A stretch of DNA of 64,000 bases from positions 93,668,401 through 93,732,400 of the forward strand of contig CM036162.1 in assembly GCA_020631735.1 (NCBI GenBank). Direction: 5' to 3'. The notes under the pieces are model-generated. The model made no database searches. It had not been told where the DNA came from and was given only the letters and a program-made list of their open reading frames with translations. Below are positions 1-10,210 of this stretch, piece by piece (position 1 is the first letter of the stretch; each line of letters opens with the position of its first letter). Made by a program: the position numbers and the translations under genes. This DNA is from Saccharum officinarum. Taxonomy: Eukaryota > Streptophyta > Magnoliopsida > Poales > Poaceae.

Positions 1-549
1 AGTTACTGAGACCTGTACAGCGAAAGCTATAATGAGGAGGAAAAAAATTCAAGAAAAGGCACGATGTTATACAGGTACCTGTAGTACAGCAGGAAGGGGC
101 ACACTAAGGTTGCTAAATTCTTCAATTTGAAAAACTAATGCCTGCACACAGCAAGAAATGTGATTCAGCTGCAAGTGGAGAAGACAAGGCAAACTCTGAA
201 TTTAAAAGGTTGGGTTTGCAGTGGTGGACTGGTGGGAGAACATGAATGCTTAATTTCTTTATGTAAAGGTGATGATTCAGAAAACTGACTTAACATATGG
301 TCCAGCATGTAAAACAATACAAAAACAAAGACAAAAATCAAACCATATTGTGGGCATCAGCAACTCCACAAGCGACTTGTGGCTTTACAATGAGTGGGAA
401 GGATAAATTAGCTTCTGCTAGATGCTTATCTAATTCACCATCATGAAAATTGTCAACCTGTTTTACAAAATAGTTAGTCAGGCAAATGGTATACTTGAAC
501 TCTCAGAAGAAGGGACCAATAACTCAAAGAGTAACCATATCAAAATTAC

Positions 550-3540
550 CTTCAAAGAATATGGTGCTCGAAGTTTTGGTTTTTCTTCAGCGCCAAGTTC
601 TTGCAACCGGACAAGGATTTTTTGGATTTGAAGACGATCGAGCAATGGGTAAATATTTTTAAATGGATCCATGATGCAAAAATCAGGGTGCTCTTCCACA
701 AACCTGATTTAACGGAGGGCTGCGGTGAGACAGAATAATGAAGTCCAACAGAGCAGATAATATGTTTAAAGCATCAAATATTATTGAGAAAATCTTCACT
801 TTTCTATGCTCAAGTAGCAACAGAACACATGGCTACATTTGCCTGTTACTTGTTGTTTCAGTATCACCAGTCTCCGCAACCAGAAATGGATAGCAAACTA
901 AAACAAGTCTCCCTATATGTTTGGAAACATTATTAGAAAGGCAAAGGCTCCCTAAATATTTCTGCTCTAGATTGATCAATGCACAAACAGTTGGGTTGAT
1001 AGAGTTCAAGCTTCTTCATGACAACTCCGATAAGCTGAGATTTAACATTGTCCTGGAAACAATTTCAGAATAGTGACTTGCTCTGATAGTCGAATATCAG
1101 TCTATTCAGTACAGAAAGTTGGTAGGCATAAGATAGCTCCCCAGAAATTATGTACAAATATTTCAGAGAAAGACAATAAGAGATTGTTTTAAACTGATAC
1201 CATAACATAATTACTTGAGTATATTCACATGCACATCCAAGAAATTACTCCCTTCATATCTAAGTTGGTTAGTGCTTTATACCTTATAATTTCAAACATT
1301 CCTGCAGAAAATGAAATCCCTTTTGGAAAATTGATGGAGCAGTTTGGATCGATCTTGACAATCTCATCGGTTATTTTGTGGAGGACCATATCAACTTCTT
1401 GCAGTTGCAAACTTAAAGGAAGTTCGAAAGAGAGGGGAACGAAGATAAGACTATCCTTACTAGGATATATGGGAAATGCTCCTCTCTGTAAGCAAGACGA
1501 AAAAGCATGATGCTCATGCTGGAATCCCACACATAGTTGTTAATATTCAGTTACACTATAAAGAAAACTTGCCTTTGCAAAGTCCTCCTCACGGGATTTT
1601 TTCATTATATATCCAATCACCAGAACAGATGAGCCACATATTTCCTTAAATCAAAGAGGGAGACGCTTCAAATTAATGCACACTGTAATTACAGAACGTG
1701 TTTAAGTAGAAGGCAAGGACAAACTTACCCTTTTTATTAGAGAAGCCAAGGTGAGAAGCAACTCCTGAAGCCTCTGAACATTTAAAACACCAGGAACATC
1801 TATGTTACATTCATTACCTGGACCAGTGAAGAGTATCAGTTCCCATCAACCCTCGCGAGGACAAATGTTCCATTATGTAATACAGCAATCGCCACACTCA
1901 TATCTTGTGCAAAATCCTAATATAAAATGACCTGCTAAAAATAGCATGAAAATAAAACCTGGCTTTTCAGTTCCAGTATAGGCTTACCTACAGAAAGAAC
2001 TCTCCAGTTCTGATTCTGAAGCTCAGAAATTAAACCTTTGTCAACTCTTGAAGTCACATAAAAACAAAAACTTGTCCGGCTCCATTCTAACATTAATTCA
2101 GTTGGAGAAAGATTCCCACTTTTTGCAAGAAGCAGTATAGAGCCAAACAAGTGTGAGCTTGCAACCTTCTCAAGAAAGCCTGACTAATAAAAGGAAATAT
2201 GCTGTTATATATTTTTTTTCTAAAAAACATAGTTGTTAAATATTAGAACAAGTGAACAGAAGTATTTTCATAACAGTTTCATAGGGACACATTGAGTGAT
2301 ATGGAAGTTCCGATAGTTAAAAAATCCTTATACTGAAGCAAAAAGGCAACACATGTCTTAACTGTTGAACTCAAAGGAAATAATCATTTTTTTCTGATAT
2401 GAAGGATAGTAATTACATATGATCAATTGAAAATTCAATGGTCCCGTATTTCATAAAGAATTTGACATGCTTTATCATGCACTTGATTATATCAGGACAT
2501 ATGCTAGAAATATTGGACCATGCCTAAAGATTATTGAAATATGCCAGTCATCAGAAATTTAACAGGACATTGCCTTCAGATCAGCAGTAATAAACTGTCT
2601 TTCCATTAGACATGACTGGTTTCTCATTCATTCTTATTAACACATTGCCGTTCTTTGAAGACAACATGGTAAGCTAGAGTACCCCATGGGCCATGGATAA
2701 CTAAGTCGATGTGAACTTCTGAAGAGACAACTTCAAAGGGATGTAATATAGATCAGTAGAGCACCTCATTAGTTGGCATGCCCTCTGCATAACAGATTGC
2801 CTGAAAAAAAAAGGAGGACATAGTCAGATATGTCTATTCATTACAACATGCTGGTAACGTAAATACTGAAATCACATTACAAAGCATAACATACAAAAAA
2901 GTGAGCCATACTAAGGTGCAAGCAATGTGGGCTCATTATACGGATCTCTCAAGAAACAGTGCTAAGACTACGAGTACGGCGTTTAGATGTAAAAACAGTC
3001 AGCGCAGTTGCCCATGGCTTTGCTCAGTTTATGAACTCTTGTAAGCTCTACTGATCCACTGGCAGGCAGCAGGCATTTGAACTGTTGGGCTAAAACTTGA
3101 ACACAGGGAACTAGCATCCCATCAGCCACAAGATGATGTACACTTCAATGGAATCCTAAACTCTAGATATCAAGGAAAACTAATAGATTGTAAGAAACAT
3201 TCAAGCATATGGCATTAATCAACAGGAGAAAAATTGTAAAAGATTGAGCCTTTAGCCAACTTCCTGGGGCAATCTATCAGCAAGAGCATTTCCTCGAACA
3301 GTACGGCACTATGAAACAGTAAGATCTCAGTCAACTCATATATCTAGCCAAACAATGACAAATCGCACCGACAGACAAAAAAAAAGTCACTCATACCACG
3401 CTCAGGTTGGAGTAGCGCAGCCGCCGCAGCAGCTCCTCCACCCCGGGCCGCAGCGCCACCGCCGCCGCCTCCCTGGTGGAGGAGGGATTGAGGAGGAGGG
3501 AGGCATCCAGCACGAGTCGTACAGACCGCCCCGCGGCCAT
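550..3540 (-). CDS. ITPK6: Inositol-tetrakisphosphate 1-kinase 6-like (ITPK4/ITPK6 clade), 5' part, seven exons
   Basis: Seven minus-strand exons join in one frame: 3540-3397, 2800-2765, 2183-1988, 1817-1729, 1644-1573, 1485-1283 and 703-550, giving 298 codons. The start is the ATG at 3540, opening MAAGRSVRLVLDASLLL. Recognisable stretches are LRPGVEELLRRLRYSNLSV, the exon-3 segment around ELMLEWSRTSFCFYVTSRVD, FPIYPSKDSLIFVPLSFELP in exon 6 and HPDFCIMDPFKNIYPLLDRL in exon 7. These match my knowledge of the ITPK subgroup with an N-terminal extension before the ATP-grasp kinase domain (rice ITPK6, Arabidopsis ITPK4). Family members phosphorylate inositol tris- and tetrakisphosphates in the cytosolic or nuclear route to phytate. 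The catalytic ATP-grasp part lies beyond the left edge, so activity cannot be judged. Intron 5 (1572-1486) has a GC donor (AAG|GCAAGT). I saw no further exon in 1-549. The clade is well supported; the exact paralogue number is not. Confidence 0.85.
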
Positions 3541-3837
3541 GGCTTAGGGAGGGAGATGCCAATTGCCAACGCCTGGGTTCGGTTTCTGGCTTGGCTTTCT
3601 GCTCGGCGTTGGCACTTGCCGGGCTGGACGCCTCAACCTGAAGCCCGGCACGGGAAAGGGAAAGCTCCTGAGCGGTGGGCCCAGGTGCCGGTGGCAGGCG
3701 TGGCACCCCACGGGCCGCATGGGAGGCACCTGGCGCGGAGGAAGGCGAACAGATGTGCAGCGCAGCAGGGGGCTGCAGGGCAGAATTCAGGAATCTGAAT
3801 ACACCTGTTATCATTCTCATTTTCCTTAGCAGCAAGA
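3541..3837 (-). promoter_or_regulatory. 5' flank and leader region of the ITPK6-like gene
   Basis: About 300 bases separate the start codon at 3540 from a large foldback transposon on the upstream side. The stretch is GC-rich, with many CpG steps, and shows no clear TATA box on the minus strand. The core promoter and 5' leader must therefore be in this short stretch, inside the transposon, or beyond it. The assignment rests on position only. Confidence 0.4.
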
Positions 3838-3847
3838 TAAAAAGAAA

Positions 3848-4546
3848 GAAAAAAAGTCTAATCGACCCTCCCAACTATTTGGGTTGTCTAGTTTACCCCT
3901 CAACTATGAAACGATCTAATTTACCCTCTGAACTTTGCAAAACTGGCCAAATCACCCCTCGAGCGGTTTTGGACGGCGGGTTTGCTACAGTAACAACGGT
4001 TTTTGCTACAGTAACAGTGTTTTGTCCTTTTCTTTTTTATTTGTTTCGTCTGAATCTTTGAAAAATCATAGTAAATCACAAAAAAAATCACAAAATGAAA
4101 AATTTAATTTTGTTGGACTCCACATGAGTAGATCTACACAGTAAACATATAATATAGTATAGTTTAGTACAAAGTTTTTGCTGTAAATTTTGATCTATTT
4201 TTTTCTGTAATTAATTTGAATAATTCATACAACAAAAACTTTGTACTAAAGCATACTATATTATATATTTACTGTGTAGATATACTCATGTGGAGTCCAA
4301 CAAAATTGGATTTTCCATTTTATGATTTTTTTTTTGTGATTTACTATGATTTTTCAAAGATTCAGACGAAATAAATAAAAAGAAAAGGACAAAACTACTG
4401 TTACTGTAGCAACGGCCGTCTAAAACCGTTCGAGGGGTGATTTGACCGGTTTTGCAAAGTTCAGGGGGTAAATTAGACCGTTTCATAGTTGAGAGGGTAA
4501 ACTAGACCACCCCCAATAGTTGGGGGTCAATTAGACTTTTTCCACT
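3848..4546. mobile_element. Foldback Mutator-like element (about 0.7 kb palindrome)
   Basis: The two halves are inverted copies along almost their whole length. The left arm starts with an A-run then GTCTAATCGACCC; the right arm ends with GGGTCAATTAGAC and a T-run. Further matched pairs include the GCTACAGTAAC segment at 4006-4016 with its complement GTTACTGTAGC near 4400, and the CTCCACATGAG segment near 4117-4127 with CTCATGTGGAG near 4287. The unpaired centre is only about 60 to 70 bases (about 4170-4230). TAAAAAGAAA occurs at 3838-3847 and 4546-4555, consistent with a 9-10 bp target duplication and so with the Mutator superfamily, though it is low-complexity sequence. There is no coding capacity. 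The ends are uncertain by two bases. Confidence 0.75.
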
Positions 4547-4555
4547 AAAAAGAAA

Positions 4556-4869
4556 TCAGCCTAGCTTCTCAACTTTCAGGGAATCAGATCCGTTGCTTTC
4601 ATCGTCATCATCATCAGGAAAAAAATGTATCTTTCTCCTTTTGTCTTCCCAGTCGAAAAGTTCACTGGTTTATGTCATGGTGATGCAACAAGCTCAGTGA
4701 TTTGCCAAAATGCGTCCGTTGTGTATTTCTTTTAATTTGCCATCAGCGAAAACGCAAGATTTGTGCTTCGCAGTCGCAGCAAGCGCTACATTTCACTCGA
4801 TTTACTCGTCAGATCGATCTTCTGTACAAAAGTGTGCTCGCAGCGCACGATACCAAACATCCAAACAGG
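4556..4869. other. Intergenic, no gene recognised
   Basis: Mixed-composition sequence between two transposons. Short open frames here have no recognisable protein features. Confidence 0.4.
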
Positions 4870-5108
4870 GCCTTGTTTAGTTCCCCTCAAAATTCCAAGT
4901 TTTTTCACTCTCTCTCCATCACATCAATTTTTAACCGCTTGCATGGAGTATTAAATGTAGGTAAAAAAGATAACTAATTATATAGTTTAGTTGGAAATCA
5001 CGAGATGAATCTTTTGAACCTAGTTGGTCCACGATTGGACAATATTTGTCAAATAAGACGAAAGTGGTACTATTCATCAGTTTGAAATTTTTTTCAATCT
5101 AAACATGC
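4870..5108. mobile_element. Grass MITE, GGGCCTTGTTTAG family
   Basis: It begins GGGCCTTGTTTAGTTCC and contains the familiar internal blocks TTTTTTCACTCTCTCTCC, GCATGGAGTATTAAATGTAG and GAGATGAATCTTTTGA of a very common grass MITE. The right end, ATCTAAACATGCGCC, is a degraded form of the expected CTAAACAAGGCC. A relative is present at about 32490-32724. No clean target duplication is visible. The right terminus overlaps the last codons of the neighbouring minus-strand ORF. Confidence 0.7.
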
Positions 5109-5465
5109 GCCACTGACGCATCCAAAGAGGCGCATGCTACTGAACCTCCGGGACTTGGACAGACCACGCCACCCGTCGCCGGCGACCGGCGGGAACGGCT
5201 CGTCCCGGTGGAGACCCTCTGGCAGTGCCCGGACCCCCTCGCCGCGGGAGAAACCGCTCTCGTCATCGGCCGACGAGCGCGCGGCGAACCGGCAGCTCTG
5301 GCTCCGACTCCGAGGATGGTCGTAGGCGCCGCCGGGGAAGCGCTCGTGTGCCCATCCCCACGTTGGCGGAGCGCCGGCGGAGGAGAGGCACTCGTAGTCC
5401 ACGGCCTGTTTCGCCGCCCTCCGCTTCTTGATCGCGCCGCAGACGAACGGAATGAGCCCCTCCAT
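5094..5465 (-). CDS. Small plant-specific protein of the MEGLIPFV family, 123 codons, function unknown
   Basis: The single-exon ORF starts at ATG 5465 (MEGLIPFVCGAIKKRRAA); an in-frame ATG two codons earlier at 5471 is possible. It has a hydrophobic N-terminal segment followed by a basic patch, a YECLSS motif, a low-complexity middle, and a basic C-terminal block (SKSRRFSSMRLFGCVSG). From memory, short plant proteins starting MEGLIPF/Y followed by AIK form an uncharacterised family with members induced by stress or wounding; no biochemical role is claimed. The last four codons and the TGA (5096-5094) come from the terminal sequence of the MITE just downstream, so the C-terminus is not ancestral. 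A frameshifted relative lies at 22326-22681. Whether this copy is expressed is unknown. Confidence 0.6.
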   Translation of the reverse strand: MEGLIPFVCGAIKKRRAAKQAVDYECLSSAGAPPTWGWAHERFPGGAYDHPRSRSQSCRFAARSSADDESGFSRGEGVRALPEGLHRDEPFPPVAGDGWRGLSKSRRFSSMRLFGCVSGACLD

Positions 5466-5471
5466 GCTCAT

Positions 5472-6080
5472 GTTGCAATGATCAGCACTGCACTGCCGAC
5501 CTCAGCAGCAGCTAGCGATCGAGATGGGGATTTTCCTGGAGCAGCAGGAGGAACATGAGTCGGTTCTTGGCTTCTTGCTAGCTTGATGTGGAGATGGCAA
5601 GAAGTGGTTTTCATGTTTCAACGAACGACGATTCTTATAGGAAACCAGAACCAGATCATGCATGATGTCATAGTTCGCACTGACTTCCCCGTTATTAGCC
5701 GCTGATGGAGCATGCAACTGAGGCATCCCTGAATTTTATAATCCTTTGGTGACTGCCGCTGATATGACTGCACCTGCAATTGGATCTGCATGCATGCGGA
5801 GGTTCCAGTTTGTATGTTTCCTCTTCGACAGTATGACCGCCGGTTGAGAAAAAGAAAAGGTAAACTCACATCAGAGGCTTCACATGCATTCGCGATAATC
5901 TCGGGTAGTGATCAACATGATTTTGCCCAACGGCCAAGTCCAGCTGATTACAGATAAACCTTGGGTTAGTCTACATACATGTGTATAAGAAATTAAGAAT
6001 ATTATATTCAGACGCTAATACGTGCAGTTGTGTAGCTCATCGAGTGCTCAACCCAGCTGAACTTACCTGGACGAGCAGCT
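5472..6080. other. Upstream flank of the small MEGLIPFV gene; no other gene seen
   Basis: This should hold the promoter of the minus-strand gene ending at 5094. I cannot pick out a TATA box with confidence. Short frames on both strands look spurious. Confidence 0.4.
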
Positions 6081-6801
6081 GAGCAACTCCAACGGTTTTG
6101 CATTCTTGTTTGGCATTCTTATTTTTTGACAAAAAGCTTAAAATAGAGGCTCCAATAGTTTGTCATATGGGCTTGGCATTTTTGGAGAGTTGGCAATTTC
6201 AGGCTGTAGACGCGAATATATGCGCGCGTGGTCGCGCTTGGCATCCACCATTTTTCCACGAGTGGACAACCTGTTGATCCTGCGTTCTGGTAAAGCTGAT
6301 CGTTGATTGCTGCATCATGTACTGATCAATGATGGCATCCTGTTTAGTCCATGTATCGGGGACGACAAGCAAGCTGATCCATTCCAGGTGGCCGACAAGA
6401 TGTGACAGAGACGATTAAACAAGCTCTTCCCTCCGCCAGAAGCAACATTAAATAATATGATGATCCAACATGAACGTACACAAATAAATAACAACTGAAT
6501 GAAGCAAGCTGGTTCAGTAAACACTTAAATAAAATAAATTGTTCGTTACACAAATAAAAGAACGCGTCGCCAGATGCAAACTCGCGCGACTGCGGCCTCC
6601 TTTGCGCGAAGGAGATGGAATTCGCGCGGAAACATAAATGGCCGGTGAAAAAAAATTAGTTGTGGGCCTCTTTTTTGGATTTGCCAAGTCCAATTTGCCA
6701 ACACTTGGAGATAGACTATTTTTCAACTTGCCATATTGTTTTGGGACTTGGCAAACAACAAGAATTGCCAAACTAAAAATGCAAAACTGTTGGAGATGCT
6801 C
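6081..6801. mobile_element. TIR element with GAGCAWCTCCAAC ends (about 0.72 kb)
   Basis: The left end GAGCAACTCCAACGGTTTTG pairs with the right end CAAAACTGTTGGAGATGCTC. The subterminal TTTGGCATTCTT block is mirrored by AAGAATTGCCAAAC. This GAGCATCTCCAAC terminus is a very common non-autonomous DNA transposon end in grasses. No matching target duplication is visible, so the superfamily is left open. The interior is partly GC-rich (6550-6625) and has no recognisable coding region. Confidence 0.65.
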
Positions 6802-6939
6802 ATGGAGGGGAATCAACATCTGCATCTATCTGTACAGGGATAACCATCATTATTCATCATTAGGCAAATAAGGTCATCACGATTCACGTCCCTTACCCTT
6901 ACCCTTACCACCCTTACCCATCCCCATGTGGACCCAAAA
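6802..6939. repeat. Short CCCTTA repeat tract
   Basis: Around 6892-6922 the sequence repeats CCCTTA three to four times with interruptions. It is not the plant telomere repeat (CCCTAAA) and is too short to be a telomere relic. Confidence 0.5.
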
Positions 6940-7416
6940 ATAAACAAGGTTGGGCCGGACCGAAAAGACGGGCCGAATAAGGACTCGCCTAAAGTTTTGG
7001 AATAATCCTCACCTAAAGTTCATCACAGCAAATAAGGCCTACATATACCACTAAAAAAAGGCCTATATATATAATTAACCTAGCCGCCCTCCCAGGGTCA
7101 CAATTATTCATGGCACGACCGACCTAGGACTAGGACTAGAGCTAGGGTAATTAAGAAACACAGACATGATCATAATTCAGATCCGATCTTTGCTCCGGCC
7201 GCCTACTCGAGCTCGACGCGGATCGGGGGATCGCGATCATATTCCCCGGCGTTCCCGTCGTACCGTCAGAAGTTGTTGTACAGCATGCGCTCGACGACCA
7301 GCCCTCCGTCTCAGGCTCTGGACTCCCCCTCCTCGTCAGGATCGCCTATCTCGATTCCGCACGTGCCGCCGAACCCTACCTCGCCGGCCCATTATCCTAC
7401 CTCGCCGATGTACATG

Positions 7417-7704
7417 CACTGGCGGAGCCAGGGGGGCAGACAGGGGCCATGCCCCCCCCCACATCACAGCAAAAAAAATTTTAGCTAATATATAATTCAA
7501 TAATCCATATTAGAAAGATATAATAAAAGTTTTGTCATATATTTTTTTGATGACTTCTGGACAATAAAATCACATAAATTTGTATTTTATCTTTGGATGA
7601 GTCCATCTATAATGCAAAAAACCAAATAAATAAGCTACACTCAATTATTTTATGGCTGAAACTCTTCGACCGGCCCCTATTCATGGTTTCCGGCTCCGCC
7701 ACTG
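7417..7704. mobile_element. hAT MITE (288 bp) with 8-bp TSD TGTACATG
   Basis: The termini are CACTGGCGGAGCC and GGCTCCGCCACTG (imperfect at the first base pairs). The direct repeat TGTACATG lies at 7409-7416 and 7705-7712. Removing the element plus one repeat leaves a continuous reading frame that matches the paralogue. The AT-rich interior has no coding capacity. The 8-bp duplication and the CAGTGGCGGAGCC-type ends fit the hAT superfamily. Confidence 0.93.
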
Positions 7705-7844
7705 TGTACATGTACTCCCCGACCTCGCCGATTTACTCACCCCCGTCGCCGAACTATCCCCCACCTCGCCAGGCTCGGGCTCGCCCCACTGGCCTTCCCC
7801 ACCCCTACCCTCACCGGTTTACCGGCTCGCCCCACTGGCCTTCC

Positions 7845-8799
7845 TCAAAATGGCAATGGGTAAATCCCCATCGGGTATGGACTCCCCAGACCCATCCCCG
7901 TGACAACAATATGACACCACAGGTATCCCCATATATAGTCATGGGTGGGGGAATTTCCCCAGACCCATACTCGGCCGGGTAAATTAGACCCGGCGGGTCA
8001 CCCATACCCGCCAAACATCAGCAATTCACAAGCACGGAAGCACCAGTCACGTAGTAGCAATTCACAAGCATCAGTCACAAAGCCACCTCACCATACCTGG
8101 CAAATAGTAACATAATAATTTCTACTGCAACCACTAGTCACATAGCACCATAATAGTTCATGATCCATACACATTACGTAGCAGAGAGTAGTACTTTGCT
8201 AGCACCTAGCAGTAGTCGTTAGCACTTAAGAGTTAAGACATTACAATTTGCAAGTTCTAGAAGACCGACAATACATCATAGAAGTCATTCGGTCTTGAGC
8301 TTTCTAAGTGTACATGACTTCAAATGATCATGTAAGTGCCTAGTTCCATGGGTTGTTTCAGCTGACAGCTTCTTGAAACAGTCCTTTGTTGCCATTAGGG
8401 TAAATTAGGGTAAATTATACTCGGCGGGTCACCCATACCCACCAAAAGTCCTTTTGTTGCCACATAGAAAATCAACGATTCACAAATCACAAGCAACCAT
8501 CACTCCTAGAACAAAAAAAATAGATAAAATAGTAGCATAATAATTTCTATTGCAACCACAAGTCACATAGCACCATAATAATTCTTTAATTTTGGGCTTC
8601 TTTAATTTTGGGTCAGGTATTTTTTACCCATGGGTAAATGGGTATGGGGCCTGCTACACCGTCTCCGTACCCACGTACCCGATGGGTGAAGGTTTTGCTC
8701 CGTTTACGTACCCATGGGTATGAGTTTTACTCCATATTGATACCCTAATGGAGTAAATACCCATCGGATATCGGGTCGCGGGTCCCATTGCCATCTTGA
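7845..8799. mobile_element. hAT element (955 bp) with 8-bp TSD GGCCTTCC
   Basis: The terminal inverted repeat is TCAAAATGGCAATGGG at the left and CCCATTGCCATCTTGA at the right. The direct repeat GGCCTTCC lies at 7837-7844 and 8800-8807. Subterminal sequence is rich in GGGTA/TACCC motifs. The interior contains a diverged tandem duplication (about 7978-8160 against 8398-8590, sharing CGGCGGGTCACCCATACC and ACATAGCACCATAATA). There is no transposase. Confidence 0.92.
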
Positions 8800-9771
8800 G
8801 GCCTTCCCCACCCCTACCCTCACCGGTTTACCGCGCGGTCCATTCTCCCACCTCGCCTGGTTATTCCCCGGACGAAGAATTCGACGACTGGTGGTCGCCG
8901 GGTTCACCGGACTATTGCCACACCCACACCTCACGACCGATTCATGGCAACCGCTCAACGGCGGCCGGCTCCCGCACGGGGCCAGGTTATTACTGCCCTG
9001 GAGAATTCAACGATCGTGCATCTCCGGCTCTGCTGGTATCGCCAGCCTACGACTCCCCCACCTCGCCAGGCCATTTTTCAGAAGAATTCAACGATGTTTG
9101 GGGAGACATAACTCTGGCGGACAACGTACATATACAAACCCCAGCATCGCCCGAGTACTGCTATTGTTGTTCGACGACGCTGAAAGATTGCTGCTGTCAG
9201 GCCGGTGACGACGCCCCCGCGCCGTGAGCTACTGTACCACGCCGCTCGCTGCTCCCCGGCTGCTTTGTCAGTTGTCACAGGCAACCCTGGGTCCCTTTGC
9301 CAATATCCCGCTGGCAGCTGGCGGCTGGCGCCGTGGGCAGCTCACGTAGGTTATCTTAGCTGCAGTTTGTAATCTCTTGCATTCTGGATTTCTGGGTCAC
9401 TTCCGTGCAAGTCGTGCTGGATGTCTTTTTTCTTATTTGCCTGTCTCTCTCTAAAACAGATAAGTTTCAAAGTTTGTCTCTGAATTTTAAGCAGTGTGTT
9501 TGTTTGTGAACCGTGATTTATACTTGCGCGCGGGCACTTGCAACTTACAGTACTGAAAGTTGCTACATCATGTATCCATGTGGATTTCTTTGATCATAAA
9601 TGCATCATCTATCCAGGAAGTACTTCAAGGCACAATCTGAAAACTTTGACATTCTGGCCCATATGTCTTATGGTATACTCTAGCTTGCTGTGAGGATTGA
9701 TTGAGGTTGAGGAATGCAGTGGCATAGCAAAGACTTTGTGCAGGTTACCTGCCTGTTAGCCAAAGCCAAGT

Positions 9772-9818
9772 AGGCAATTTTTTTTCGTCGATGCTACATG
9801 TACAGTACAGTACAGTAC
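9772..9818. repeat. TACAG microsatellite
   Basis: Three perfect TACAG units follow GATGCTACATG. The orthologous position in the right duplicate (near 14540-14562) has four, so the two copies differ by one unit. Confidence 0.8.
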
Positions 9819-9900
9819 AGAAGCCACTGAATCAGCATGTGTCTATGGCATCTGTTCAATAGTGCAACCAGGCGGGTATGTGAAGAGGTCCAATTTGTAT

Positions 9901-10210
9901 TTGTGTTCCCATTATCATCATGTCCCCATCGCCATCTGGACCGAAAAAAACAAGGGCCCATTTATATGGCACTCGAGCATTTTGGGAGTCAAAACACTCG
10001 ATTCTTTTGTTCAGACATCTTCTTCCTCTCGATGCGCCGCCGCTGCCCAGCACTCACCACCCCTTTGCGGCGTGTGGTATGGTCTCATTAGAGCTCCGCG
10101 GCCGCGGGCGTGGTCGTGGAGCTCCAGTGAGACGACCCCACCACGCCCACAGCAGCCTCCTCCTTCCCTCATCCCCTCCCGGCGCCACCGTGGCCATGGG
10201 CGCCCTTGCA
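9901..10210. other. Intergenic, no gene recognised
   Basis: Unique sequence between the left duplicate and the CACTA element. Frames open on both strands over the GC-rich part and show no family features. Confidence 0.4.

Larger units (their letters stand above)
7190..9227 (+). pseudogene. Pol II CTD-like Ser/Pro-rich gene, disrupted copy
   Basis: This is the paralogue of the intact ORF at 13171-13959. Around 7218-7230 it has lost the segment carrying the ATG and about seven codons. The body is interrupted by a 288-bp hAT element (7417-7704) and a 955-bp hAT element (7845-8799). A 46-base unit is tandemly duplicated at 7780-7844. The surviving coding blocks keep CTD-like motifs: YSPTSPI and YSPPSPN after the first insertion, HSPTSPG, YSPDEEF and SPTSPGHF further on. 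They also keep the Cys-rich C-terminus (EYCYCCST..DCC) and the same stop context as the intact copy. With no start codon and two insertions it is very unlikely to make the ancestral protein. Confidence 0.8.
6940..9900 (+). repeat. Segmental duplication, left copy
   Basis: The landmarks appear in the same order as at 11610-14650. They are a GGTTGGGCCGG block with AATAAGGACTC, ATCACAGCAAATAAGGCC, the CTD-like coding region, a shared 3' flank (GTAGGTTATCTTAGCTGCA and TGTTTGTTTGTGAACYGTGA), and a TACAG microsatellite followed by AGAAGCCACTGAAT. The left copy has three TACAG units, the right four. Insertions in either copy account for the length difference. Confidence 0.8.

Noticed and set aside
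1225..1530. 101-codon minus-strand frame as a separate gene
   Set aside because: It is exon 6 of the ITPK6-like gene with flanking intron read-through.
6892..6922. Telomere-like CCCTTA repeats
   Set aside because: The unit differs from the plant CCCTAAA repeat and there are only a few copies.
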